Notes: generated from the sequence alone by a model not told the origin. Counted from the stretch's first letter, positions 39,039-49,857 are shown. The stretch: 64,000 bases of DNA from Spisula solida (GCA_947247005.1 OX365948.1:9909455-9973454), one strand, 5' to 3'. Numbers and translations are program-made.

Positions 39039-39146
39039 TAATTAATGCAACATAATCTGAAGTATTAATTAATGCAACATAAGCTGAAGTATTAATTAAT
39101 GCAACATAATCTGAAGTATTAATTAATGCAACATAATCTGAAGTAT
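39039..39146. repeat. 27-bp tandem repeat, 4 copies, inside the 8-Cys gene intron
   Basis: Units 'TAATTAATGCAACATAATC' plus 'TGAAGTAT' repeat four times with one substitution. The array lies 280 bp before the 3' splice site of the 8-Cys gene. Confidence 0.9.
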
Positions 39147-39426
39147 AACGCTTGTTTACAATACATTTTTTGTAATAGCTAGCTAGGCGGGCTATACCAA
39201 ATGTTCCCGCCGTCACATAATGCTCTGCCGACTATGGACATGCTTTGCATTGACGTCGTTTTCTTTATATCATTGTAAGAACTTGTCTTACTTGTCGTGT
39301 TTTTAATATTGTCGCAACACATAATTTTGACGCAACACTATGAAGAAAAACGTTTTATGACAATGTATTCACGAACGTGGTACTAGTAAGTTATGCTTAC
39401 ATTTTTTATTTTTATATGTTTTACAG

Positions 39427-39822
39427 CACTTGTGGAAACTATCGTTTTTGTACGTCGTGACTTTGGTTCTCGGCTACACAAACTCTCGACCAAACAACGA
39501 CCTCCTGTCCAGAATTTTTCACAATGGCCAGAAATCGCCAGTCATTGAAAACAGAGCGCCATTGAATCGAGCGTCGGAACGGGATGAAAACGGCGGCGGT
39601 CCGCTAGCACAGCTCGACCTGGATTTTAGCTCCGACCACAATATTCAACTCGATGCTCCGTGTGAACAATGTGCCTGGTTTGATGTGTTTTCGTGTGATT
39701 TAACCTGCAAACGCGAGTACCTAGTCAATACACGTCAACCAGTCAAGTTTGAAAGATGTTTGTCGAATTGCGCCGAGTATTACATTCAATGCCTACAGAC
39801 CGGATGTGATGTTAGTCGTTGA
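39427..39822 (+). CDS. Secreted 8-cysteine protein, main exon
   Basis: This is a small secreted protein of unknown function, 132 residues when joined to the Met exon at 37446-37448. The acceptor is 'TATATGTTTTACAG' at 39413-39426. The N-terminus (HLWKLSFLYVVTLVLGYTNS) is a clear signal peptide. A polar Asn/Arg/Asp-rich region follows. Then come eight cysteines in the last ~50 residues, spaced C-x2-C-x7-C-x3-C-x16-C-x3-C-x6-C-x4-C. This matches the frame of the minus-strand exon at 3896-4249. A canonical AATAAA lies at 39845-39850, 23 bp after the TGA stop, which supports a real terminal exon. A secreted signalling, defence or matrix role is possible, but nothing in the sequence decides between them. 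Confidence 0.8.
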   Translation, partial: HLWKLSFLYVVTLVLGYTNSRPNNDLLSRIFHNGQKSPVIENRAPLNRASERDENGGGPLAQLDLDFSSDHNIQLDAPCEQCAWFDVFSCDLTCKREYLVNTRQPVKFERCLSNCAEYYIQCLQTGCDVSR

Positions 39823-40013
39823 GGGAATAGTTCAACACTGACGTAATAAACTAAACTGAACTTAATGCATACGCACAACTATTGTTTGAATAATTCTATA
39901 AATTGACATTTGTGAGATATACGATTTTGTGATGAGATTTTATTTACTTAGTGTCATGGTGTCGACCTTCATCCGATAACGAACTCAAACATTCGACATT
40001 CAACAGATCGCTG

Positions 40014-40183
40014 ACTTAGAATGAGAAGGTCGTATGTACAAAATCGATATTTTGAGAAAAAAGAAAAAACTGTCTGAAAACTACTCTTTACTTATGGGAA
40101 ACCAGTTTTTAAACTGAAGTTAGTTTGGTCAACTCGTGATGCAGATTTCAAAATAGTCTTACGATCATTCCCATTCTAAGCCA
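40014..40183. mobile_element. Inverted-repeat MITE, copy 2 of the 33340-33546 family
   Basis: The ends are 'GACTTAGAATGAGAAGGTCG' and, inverted, 'GGCTTAGAATGGGAATGATC'. The interior matches copy 1 in blocks and in order. It sits about 190 bp past the stop of the 8-Cys gene, so it may lie in or beyond its 3' untranslated region. Confidence 0.72.
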
Positions 40184-40871
40184 GTGAGATATTGGTGATA
40201 CATTTTGAATGAATTAACTATTAGATCATCATGGAACATCGATTTTATCATTTGGAGGCAAGTTTTATAGACATGTGCATGAGTTCTGTGTTGTTGATTT
40301 TTAAACATTCCTATGTAACTATCAAATTTGATTAAAATTAAAGTTGAAATAAAGGAGCCAGGTTATCCTTTAAATAAAATCCGATGTCTTCAGTAACTGA
40401 AATGAATACGGCCACAGCGTAATAATTATATTGACAATTCGCCAGAAAACCATTTTTATATATGATATACATTCATGCATATATATACCTGGTTATCATA
40501 AGCATGCGCAGATACAAGTAACATATAAATCGATTATTCAGGTCAGTCATTTGTTTACATTACATTGTGTACATAAACATTGCAATTTCTCTTATTATTG
40601 TCTTGTTTCAATAGATGGTATGTGTATAAGTATGTAGCATAGTGAATAAGGTATTGATTTTAACTGTCATTTTCTCCTATTGAAATATTTAAACACTAAA
40701 AATGTAATGTGATGATATTGCAATGTTTGTATACAAGTGACAGACCTGAATAAACGGACTATAACGTGTGTACGTTTCAGTCAATGAATACCATTGCATC
40801 CACATTAGTATGTATGATTGAAATCATAAATCGATGAAAAGGCAGATTGCATTTGGTGATATACCAGTACA

Positions 40872-41634
40872 TACAAGGGGTGATCAACAAATACGCAAAA
40901 AAATGCTCTGAAATATTTGTAACGTGACCAATATTTATTAAAATCGGTCAGATAATAGATTGTTGTATTACAAATACATAACTATAAAAACATTGAACTC
41001 CAGGAAATATTTGGTCGAAAAACATAGAAACCGTAACGCCACTTTAGCTACACCGGACCAACGTCATCGCGACGTCATTAAATATAACAGTACTGATTCG
41101 TGGTACAATACATTGTATAAAACGCATTGAATGTTTCTCAAAAAAAAATAACAAAACTACAAGATGCACTTCATATACATGTCAACCGAAAATCAAAACT
41201 TTGCCTTTGCAACTTTCATGTAAATTATAAGAATTAGCTCCTGGAGTACATAAATATTGATGGCGTAATATGACGTTATTGACGTTTATTCTGTATCACA
41301 CTCAATGTAAAACGGAATGTTGAGGTTAAAACATTTTTTGAAATTAATAGAGTTCATGTTAAATAATTGCATATTCATGACTTACCCTTTAAAAAATCAT
41401 AATACGTCATCGCTTCCTTCGTGCAACGTTGGAAAATACCGAACTTTTGGCCGCATGACGTTGAGTGAAGTTGCCATAGGAAACCGCTTTCGTTCTGACT
41501 TTGGTTAATATTGATGATCAGCGATGAATTAATTTGAAATAAATTTATCTTCTTATTTGAAAGTTTCATCGGCTTATAATGACAAATAAAGAAAATACAG
41601 CACTTTTCCGCGTATTTGTTGATCACCCCTCGTA
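40872..41634. mobile_element. Mariner-like non-autonomous element, 763 bp
   Basis: Long terminal inverted repeats read 'CAAGGGGTGATCAACAAATA' (from 40874) and, inverted from the right end, 'CGAGGGGTGATCAACAAATA'. They continue with weaker match for about 40 bp. TA dinucleotides at both ends fit Tc1/mariner target duplication. No transposase frame is present, so it would need an enzyme supplied in trans. Both CpG-containing ends are nearly intact, suggesting moderate age. Confidence 0.75.
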
Positions 41635-41649
41635 CATCCTGCCATTCTG

Positions 41650-42900
41650 TTGTTGGCTGGAATCCGTAAGACAACATGGTTCTATTCTTTAACATTAATT
41701 AAACAACAACAACTTTTATTCAACATTATGTAACTTATTAAATTAAAACGAATAATGTGATACATATGAAATTTCGCAAAGGCCTACCCGTCGACAAAAT
41801 CATTCTCTCTCTCCATTACTGTCTCTTGATGACGTCACGTGATGAAAGGGTTAACTACATGAACGACATATTCACTGGTTCTAACAGATCGATCCTGTCT
41901 GTGAACCTATCGAATCATTATATGCCTAAAACGATTTGATCTACCCCCGTACTAAACTGAATATGCAGTCTGTCTAGTTAGCACAGTGGTAGGGCAATCG
42001 CTAGTCACACAAATAATCCTGGTTATATATTGGATGTTGCAGGGTATGATCTTTCGTTGCCCTGGCTTCGGACATGTGGAAAAAGTGGTCAGAAGTGTGC
42101 AGTATTATCGATACATCCAGGAAAGTTGGTCAGAATCCAATAACGGCACTTAAACACGTGTAACATCACACGTAGCTTCCTATGTTGCATTAAAGTGTCA
42201 ATTACGTTTTTAAAACACACCAACTTTATTTACAAGCATAAATAAACAGTTTAACCATCGTAAACGTCTTAACAGTCTTGGGTGGGATCTTACACACACC
42301 CTCTCGCTCTATGTCTCACTCCTCCACTCTCTCCTTTCGTTCTCTCAAATCTCCCGCTCATCGGGTATGCAGGGATTTATATGGGGTCCTAGAGAATCTG
42401 TTTAACACGTTAATTTCTCAAGAACGATGGAAACAAGGGTTACAAAATCAAAGTTGAATTAATCACAGGTGGCAATGACATCAATTAAACATACAGATCA
42501 AAGAAAACTTAGTGCTATGTTTCATAACATTTTAAATAAACAGATGAGAAATTCATTAATGCACCACCCTGCTATCATAACAAGTGGTTTGCTCATCGTG
42601 TAATAATTGGATTAATTAGGGACAATTGATTTTGCAGGTGGGTAATCTCAATCCCATCGCCACTCGGCAAGTATATCAATATTAAATTAATTGTATCAAT
42701 TATGGATTGTAAAACATGGTCATGTATTATTGAATTAAGCGATTCTGCAGAACAAGTAAAAATGCTTGATCTACTAGGTTGTTGTCTACTGGTTAATTAC
42801 TGTTGCAGGTGTCCAATACCTAATTAATATGATAATTAATATAACAGACCTGTGCATGCCCATTGTGTTACACTGAGTATAACATGAATTCCAAGACAAT
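41650..42900. other. Gene-free stretch
   Basis: I see no supported exon. A pyrimidine-rich run lies at 42300-42365. A weak tRNA-like A box near 41977-41996 lacks a convincing B box. Confidence 0.4.
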
Positions 42901-42913
42901 ACTTCTAGATATG

Positions 42914-43086
42914 ATTTAAACTCCCAAACTAGCAAATATAATCAATAATTAATCATTTTAAACTCCTAAACTGACAAATATAATCGATAATCAATCATTT
43001 TAAACTCCCAAACCAGCAAATACATGTATAATCAATAATCAATCATTTAAAACTCCTAAACCGGCAAATATAATCAATAATCAATC
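42914..43086. repeat. Tandem repeat of ~42-55 bp units, 4 imperfect copies
   Basis: Units carry 'TAAACTCCTAAAC' and 'AATCAATAATCAATCATTTT' in alternation. AT-rich, no coding capacity. Confidence 0.75.
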
Positions 43087-43174
43087 AAGTCTACGGATAA
43101 ACTGTAGAATAATAATAATGCAATTAGAATTTGCAGACTGACCTATATAAAAAATATCTGATATAGTATATATA

Positions 43175-44308
43175 TAGCACTTTTAAAATCCAGTAAGAAA
43201 TGACAACTTTACAGAGCGTGTCGACTTGCATGACTATATAACCTTTGACCTCTATGTATGACCTTGACCTTTGAACTAGGGACCTGGGTCTTGCGCATGA
43301 CACATCGCCTTGAAGTGGTGAATATTTGTACCAAGTATAATAAATAAAAAATTAAATATTCAATAAGAAATGACAAAAGTACAGAGCGGTCACAAATCAC
43401 ATGCCTATTTGATCATTGTAACCTTTGATCTCTAAGTGTGACATTGACCTTTAAGCTAGTGTCCTGGGTCTTGTGCATGACACATCGTATGATGCGGAGA
43501 ACATTTGTACTAAGTATAATAAATATCAAAAAAAAAATGACAAAGTTACAGAGCTGACACGATTTTATGCCTTTTAACCTTTGACCTCCAAGTGTGACCT
43601 TGACCTTTGAGCTAGGGACCTGGGTCTAGCGCATGACACACCCTCTATATGTGGTGAACATTTGTACCAAGTATCATACATATCAAATAAGCAATAAACA
43701 TTTGTACCAAGTATCATAAATATCCAATAAGCAATGACAAAGTTACAGAGCGGACACAATTTTGTGCCTTTTAACCTTTGACCTCCAAGTGTGACCTTGA
43801 CCTTTAAGCTAGGGAACTGGGTCTTGCATATGACACACCGTCTTAATGAGGTAAACATTTGTACCAAGCCATTTTAAAATCCAGCAAGACACGACAAAGT
43901 TACAGAGCGGACACGACTTGCATGACTATATGACCTTTGACCTCTAAGTGTGACCTTGGCATTTGAGCTAGGGACCTGGGTCTTGCGCATGACACACCGT
44001 CTTGATGTAGTGAACACATTTATACCAAGCTATTTTAAAATCCAGCAAGACACGACAAAGTTACAGAGCGGAAACGACTTGCATGACTATATAACCTTTG
44101 ACCTCTAAGTGTGACCTTGACCTTTGAGCTAGGGACTTGGGTCTTGCGCATGACACACCGTCTTGATGTAGTTAACATTTGTACCTAACCATTTTAAAAT
44201 CCAGCAAGAAACGACAAAGTTACAGAGCGGACACGATTTTGCTAACAGACCGACCGACACCGTGACTCCAGTATACCCCCTTCAAACTTTGTTTGCGGGG
44301 GTATAATA
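43175..44308. repeat. Array of six ~160-195-bp bivalve-type repeat units ending in a hairpin
   Basis: 'ACCTTTGACCTCTAAGTGTG' and variants start near 43241, 43421, 43577, 43773, 43932 and 44094. Each is followed by 'GACCTTGACCTTTGAGCTAG' and 'CTGGGTCTTGCGCATGACAC'. The array ends with 'ACAGACCGACCGACACCGTG' and a hairpin whose arms are 'TATACCCCC' (44272-44280) and 'GGGGGTATA' (44297-44305). I recall this family as common in bivalve genomes. Minus-strand frames here are repeat artefacts. Confidence 0.85.
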
Positions 44309-44320
44309 AACGATATGATG

Positions 44321-44326
44321 TTTATT
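44321..44326 (-). promoter_or_regulatory. Candidate polyadenylation signal of the fucosyltransferase gene
   Basis: AATAAA in minus reading, about 355 bp after the stop codon and just before the repeat array. No competing AATAAA was noticed closer to the stop. Confidence 0.3.
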
Positions 44327-44678
44327 TAAAAACATATCTAATACGGCTGTCAAGTATAAATATATCATGGCTACAGCAATGTACATTGATGTTAACCCAA
44401 GAGGTGTGGCTAAATCCGATGATAATTGATAGGGTGTGTCTTAATTTTCAAAGTGCAGGATAATATTATTACAGTTTGAAGATGTATATTATATACTAGA
44501 ATTATATACATGTACCTTAAATTCATATCCTTATAGCGTACAAAAATATAAATTATAAGGGCCGAATGGCACTTTCAGGCTTCCGTAGTATACGACATAA
44601 ATGGTCAAATTCGGATGTAACTACCATGGATACACACGCGTTCCTCACGTCACGTGATCAAGGCCTTGCATTGGTATT

Positions 44679-45758
44679 TCAGGCCACTGGCATGTCTTTC
44701 GGCAAAGGGCAAGACTGTCGTTTTCTGAACAAGTGAGAAATGTCAGGTATAACTTTATGAAACTGTTCCTGATGATTCATACGATAACATAAATCACACA
44801 ATGCTTGCTGATAGATGTCAGCATAGTCCACTGCGTAATACTGACTCTTCTCTTCTAACCGTTTCGCATACTCTTCCTTAGATAATGTCAGATTTGTGAG
44901 GTAACTACCAAGATGCTTCACATCCTTAAAACTATCCGTACTTATTACGGATCCAGCAGGAAACTTTGTCGACGATATACCTTTCCAACCGCCTCTTGTA
45001 ACTAGAAGTATATCGTATTTGAAATTCTCAAACAGTTTTTCCGAGAAATAGTTATCACATAAAGCATTTTCGAAAGCCAAGTAGAATGCATAGGTATTAT
45101 TCAAAATATCGAAGCAGTTATCATGTATAGTCTTTTCGCCACATTCCCATTCAGTACCACATTTACCTAACACTGTAACGTCCGTGTGCTCCTTCAATTG
45201 ATTAATGAATTCCATCCTTTCGGATTTGGTATTACAGTGGGATGTTACAATAATTGCCCCCTTTGTCTTATTCGTGGCTATTGCGCTAAAGTCCCTTTCA
45301 ACGGGAACATTTCGTTTCTTTATTTCTCCATATGGAAGCCAGATATCCGCTGTCTTTTTATCAAATGTCATTGTCCAATTAAACTTACTTTTCAAGCGTG
45401 GACGCTTAAGTGCTTTCCTGTGGTTGATCGTGCTCTCCACGGCCCACTGCGATTCATGAGCAGAAAATATCCATATCTGTCCTGTTCTCTTTTTCATTGC
45501 CCTTGTTGTTGCCCTGTTTACAAATCGACCATCAAACATTACAGCGTCACTTACATTACGAAGTGAGTTTTTAAAAGTAAGTTCACAATTGTTGTACGCA
45601 CACTTAGAGAAATCTTTCTTACTTGCCTCAGGCCTCTTTCTTAAAAATCCGAAAGTTGAGTGCCAAAGAACGAGGTATTTCCTTCCTTCCCTTTGTTCAG
45701 GTTCTTTTTGATGTGCAAAATGCTGGTTGTTTAATAACCGGTCATCATATCTGTTCAT
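44679..45758 (-). CDS. Alpha-1,3-fucosyltransferase-like (GT10), exon 3: stem and catalytic domain
   Basis: The enzyme family transfers fucose from GDP-fucose to GlcNAc on glycans in the Golgi lumen. The exon follows the acceptor 'TGTTTCAG' in phase 0 and encodes residues 60-418 of the spliced protein. GT10 landmarks appear in order: a strand 'KYLVLW' (~86-91), the acceptor-side 'WIFSAHES' (~155-162), 'FNWTMTF' then 'DIWLPYG' (~185-203), and the donor-binding signature 'YLAFENALCDNYFSEKL' (~285-301). Paired Cys occur near the C-terminus (CDLC). Several N-x-S/T sequons fit a luminal domain. Total length is normal for the family. The open frame continues upstream into a 39-bp repeat, but that is intron. 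The exact linkage and acceptor cannot be read from sequence. Confidence 0.93.
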   Translation of the reverse strand: MNRYDDRLLNNQHFAHQKEPEQREGRKYLVLWHSTFGFLRKRPEASKKDFSKCAYNNCELTFKNSLRNVSDAVMFDGRFVNRATTRAMKKRTGQIWIFSAHESQWAVESTINHRKALKRPRLKSKFNWTMTFDKKTADIWLPYGEIKKRNVPVERDFSAIATNKTKGAIIVTSHCNTKSERMEFINQLKEHTDVTVLGKCGTEWECGEKTIHDNCFDILNNTYAFYLAFENALCDNYFSEKLFENFKYDILLVTRGGWKGISSTKFPAGSVISTDSFKDVKHLGSYLTNLTLSKEEYAKRLEEKSQYYAVDYADIYQQALCDLCYRMNHQEQFHKVIPDISHLFRKRQSCPLPKDMPVA

Positions 45759-45768
45759 CTGAAACAAT

Positions 45769-46172
45769 ACATTACAGTAATACCAGGTCATAGGCGTGGG
45801 ATATACTACATTACAGTAATACCAGGTCATAGACGTGGGATATACTACATTTCAGTAATACCAGGTCATAGGCGTGGGATATAATACATTACAGTAATAC
45901 CAGGTCATAGGCGTGAGATATACTACATTACAGTAATACCAGGTCATAGGCGTGGGATATACTACATTACAGTAATACCAGGTCATAGACGTGGGATATA
46001 CTACATTTCAGTAATACCAGGTCATAGACGTGAGATATAATACATTACAGTAATATCAGGTCATAGACGTGGGATATACTACATTACAGTAATACCAGGT
46101 CATAGACGTGGTATATAATACATTACAGTAATATCATGACATATTCCTTGGATGTAATACATTACAGTAATA
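45769..46172. repeat. 39-bp minisatellite, about 9-10 copies, in fucosyltransferase intron 2
   Basis: Units 'ACATTACAGTAATACCAGGT' plus 'CATAGACGTGGGATATACT' repeat with few changes. The array starts only 10 bp from the 3' splice site of exon 3 and occupies about 40% of the 1002-bp intron. Confidence 0.92.
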
Positions 46173-46760
46173 TTATAACATAATAAGAGTGTAAGATGTT
46201 TTACAAAATATGTCTCCAAATATGATATGTTCTGTTCTGTTCTGTTCAGTAAAGTCATGTCATAATCGTGTGAAACATATTACACTAGAGCTAATGTAGT
46301 ATTATAAATATGCAGTGAAATCGTGCTTATATCACAAAACCCAATCCATAAACTGATTGATGTGTAGTAGTGCTGGTCGGCGCACATAAAGACGTTACGT
46401 TACCTTGTTTGTCCAAATCCAATACTAACTGTAATGGAGCAAGTAAAAGTGCGGGGTTGCTACACACCATAAACATGCATCAAAGTGTTTATTAATCATG
46501 GTGAAGCTTCTATTTTGATGGTCAACAATATGACTTATAAGACACCTTTATGTCAACTAATTAACTTTCTGGCTTGTTTGAAGTATGCAGTCATACCATG
46601 AAGAGTTGTCTTCATTTGATTAACTAGCTATTAGCTCATCAACCGGTCATAGTAGAACGGACCCCTTGCATGGTTTAAACTTCAACATTTTGTCCCCTCG
46701 CCTACTGGAAATTAAATACCGGTCAATATGATAATTTTGTAACTGTAGTCAGTTTCTTAC

Positions 46761-46867
46761 CTTAATTGGCATGTTGATCCGTATACTCGCTTCCATGCAG
46801 TATTGTGCTACGTTTATGAGCAATGAGAATACTAGCAGGCCAGACAGCAGTCCAACATAACTCCATG
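46761..46867 (-). CDS. Alpha-1,3-fucosyltransferase-like, exon 2: membrane anchor
   Basis: The exon is bounded by 'TTTTTGATTAG' (acceptor) and GTAAGAAACT (donor). It is 107 nt, phase 1 in and phase 0 out, which matches exons 1 and 3 exactly. It encodes residues 24-59. Residues ~27-44 (YVGLLSGLLVFSLLINVA) form a single transmembrane signal anchor, followed by the start of the luminal stem. This gives the type II topology expected of Golgi glycosyltransferases. Confidence 0.85.
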
Positions 46868-48485
46868 CTAATCAAAAAGAGAAATATATGGTTAAACATG
46901 TGCGTATGCTCACCAGAAATAGCAATCATATGCCTGAAGTAACCAACACACCATGCAACCCGCTGTGTGTAAGGCAGTTTTGTTGACAGAAGGCAAAGGA
47001 AAACAAGGTTTGCGTGACTTCAGTAGAAACTGTATTCATTTTGTAAGGGCCCTTCTGCAATTTTTGAAAGGCTGTTTCGTGTCTTTCAAAAGTTGCATAT
47101 ACATGTACACTGTACCTGTTGTGAGTTTTGTCCCTGTGGTGTGTTCTTGTGCGTTTGGTGCGTTATTGTCCCCTTGCTCTTTTGCTCTGGATTAGTTTGA
47201 TTGACTGAGGCGGCAGACTTTCTGGTGGAATGTCGTATTTTTGGATTGCTGTTTTTGGGGGTGATTTGCGTTTGACATTGTCTGGGTATTTTTGTTTTCA
47301 TGTTGCTAGTTTCTTTGTATTTGCGTTGGTTATTGTCTGTGCCTTTTGTTTTCATGTGTCTTTTTTGTGTATTTCATGTCCTTGTGTTTCATTTGGGTGT
47401 TATTATTTAAGCTCCCATACCGTTTACAGCTATATTTTTTAAACTTAAATAATTTATAAAATGTCATAAATTCTCAATATTTGTCATTTTCGCCCGACCA
47501 ATTATCCTTCGGAGTCATACAGTTATTTTCTTCGCATTCTTTTTCTTTCTTTTTTATTGCTAGTTTTTTCCCCATTTTCTTGTGCCCTTTCTCCCCCCAT
47601 CCAATAACTTTACTACAATCAACAATTGTTAGTGCGGCTGTTGGGATTTACCATTTTTGGCGCCTTTTTACAGTTTACAGTTGAAACTGTGTCATGCAGC
47701 TTTTTTATAGTTTGAACTAGGTCTTTCAGATTTTTGAAAGATAGTACTTTGACTTTCGAATTTTTGGCAGCTGAAACTTTGACTTTCTTCAGTTAAACTC
47801 CTTTTCGCGATCAGTTGTGTGTTGGTCATTATGTCGTGTAATTGTGGTATATTTTTTTGAGAATTTTGCATCAAAGATAGACTAACTTGTAGGAAATGGT
47901 CTATCTAAGAAAATTAACCGCATATTACATGTTTCCGTTCAGTAATAAAGTTACGGACAGTTTAGTGTTGAGATATTGGTAAAATCAAAGTAGTCCCCGG
48001 AGCGTGTTATTATCACTCACTGCACCAGTAAAGAAATAGGATTTATTTCACTGACAGTGCTCCATATCTCACCAGTTTGGCATTAAGTAAAAATATTTCT
48101 GGTCGAATTATACAAAAAGAACGAATAACACATTGAATTTACTAATACTTTCAGTGAACTAACTACACGTCTAGTACGGAGATGTTAGTACGGATAATTT
48201 AACCTGATCCTCGACCTTTTATTAGCATAATTTAACAGCTGATATCTTGTCTATATTTATTCCCCCGTATGCATGATTCATAAGCGGAGGGTATCACGAA
48301 GACGTACGAAGTGTATTCCAAACACAAATCTAAAGGAGCGATATTGCACTATTTACTCGCGGAAGTTAGCCTAATATATTCAGCACAAGAACCTTGTAGT
48401 ATATTCATGCATAAAGGTTGGGATCTAGTCAATATCTCCGTGATATATACCATACCTACGTTCAACGAAGGATTACATCACACAC

Positions 48486-48519
48486 GTTTCGTACCTGTTT
48501 CCGGTACCAGGTACGAAAC
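48486..48519. other. 12-bp stem, 10-nt loop hairpin in fucosyltransferase intron 1
   Basis: 'GTTTCGTACCTG' and 'CAGGTACGAAAC' pair perfectly. A further direct copy 'GTTACGAAACAGGTACG' follows. It lies about 75 bp into intron 1. It may be the tip of a small palindromic repeat. Confidence 0.6.
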
Positions 48520-48594
48520 AGTTACGAAACAGGTACGAATCGTGCGAATCACGGTTCGTTGAACTCAAGATAACTTTCATCCCCGTTTACTTAC

Positions 48595-48664
48595 CTTTCC
48601 TTTGTCGCTGGTGAGATTTGGTCCTCGTTGTCGGCACTTTCATGTGTTTTGATGTTTCATACAT
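48595..48664 (-). CDS. Alpha-1,3-fucosyltransferase-like, exon 1: cytosolic tail
   Basis: ATG at 48664 opens 23 codons plus one base before the strong donor GTAAGTAAAC. It encodes a short basic tail (MYETSKHMKVPTTRTKSHQR, then QRK), typical of the cytosolic end of a type II Golgi enzyme. An in-frame stop lies six bases upstream of the ATG (TAA in 'ATTAAGACG'), so this is the likely start. Joined to exons 2 and 3 it gives 418 residues. Upstream untranslated exons may exist. Confidence 0.8.
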
Positions 48665-49590
48665 CGTCTTAATCACTCCTTATCTACAATAGTTATATAA
48701 CATAATAATAATTTATACCTACATGTACATATACAAAATTTATTCGTCAAAGATGGATTAAAGAAAAACGAAAAATAAACAATGTCTCGAAACTGAATTA
48801 GATCTAATATAGAGAGTAATAGGTTAGTGAAGAGGATAAGTAAGTTTATATCTGGTAATGTAGAGAAATTAACCGAGTGAGAAACCAAGAAAACACATTC
48901 TGAAACATCAGTTCATTCAAGTTGTCCCGCCTTATCTTAACTTTCCGGTTCAAGGATTAAAGTCACAATCGATAATCAATAAATTATGTTTTTAAAAATA
49001 GCGGACTACCTATTATACGAGAGACGTTAAAAAAATAAACAGGACTATAGTCATAAACCCGCAAAATTAAACATTACATTACAAATTGTATATCCTTATA
49101 ATGTTGAATCCTGTTCCGACACACAGTACAATTTTATGAACGAAAACTATTACGGGGTCCGAGAGTTACAGGTGTCAAAACAGGATCACTAACGATAACC
49201 GGCACACGCAATGACGTCGCACTAATTATTACGGCGTTAGTGCGTCTCATAGGGCTACAAAATAAAGACAATGGTGATGAATATATTCATGTACCATGCT
49301 GAGCAACACAAGTAAATCGTTTGGGAGAATAGCATGTATTTTTCAACAACTTTCATCAAACATCTGCCATGGACGAGAATCCGTACCATTAAACATTGGT
49401 ATTTCGACAATGCCTCTTTAACTGACGCTACCAACGTTCTTATGATGTTCTGTTACTTCCCTGTACGAACAAACCTTATTTTTGAACGTCCCTCGTATGT
49501 CATTTACAAGCAAAAAAATTGAATTTATGCATCAATGAAAAAAATATGATACGAGTAAAAAGTTCCACTTAGCAAATTTTGATTAATAAA
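48665..49590. other. Gene-free stretch upstream of the fucosyltransferase gene
   Basis: This should hold the promoter of the minus-strand gene. I see no convincing TATA or initiator arrangement. Only short frames without support. Confidence 0.35.
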
Positions 49591-49593
49591 TAC

Positions 49594-49857
49594 AGGATAT
49601 TTGTTGATTTTGGTGTAAGATCGAATTTTATTTCATCGAGTGATCACAGAAAATCAATATTTTCACGAGTTGCGCCGGGCTTTAAAATGTACGTTACGCC
49701 ATCATGACGTCACAATAAACAGAAAATTTGTTGATTTTTGGTGAAAGATCAATTTTATTTCACTCGTGATCACATACGCCACTCGTGAAAATATTGATTT
49801 TCTGTGATCACTCGATGAAATAAAATACGATCTTACACCAAAATCAACAAATATCCT
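49594..49857. mobile_element. 264-bp foldback element with 77-bp arms
   Basis: Arms at 49594-49670 and 49781-49857 are near-perfect inverted copies; the left one begins 'AGGATATTTGTTGATTTTGG'. A third, partial copy in direct orientation with the left arm starts near 49722 ('TTTGTTGATTTTTGGTG'). This would extrude as a long hairpin. No coding capacity. Confidence 0.8.

Noticed and set aside
41963..42066. Possible SINE head with A-box-like TAGCACAGTGGTAGG
   Set aside because: The B box is missing or too degenerate, and no cloverleaf can be drawn.
43209..43867. Minus frames in the ~160-bp repeat array
   Set aside because: They read the repeat units themselves.
45759..45830. Upstream extension of the fucosyltransferase frame by 24 residues to an earlier Met
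   Set aside because: The extension is made of 39-bp repeats, lies before a good acceptor, and exons 1 and 2 with matching phases supply the anchor and start.
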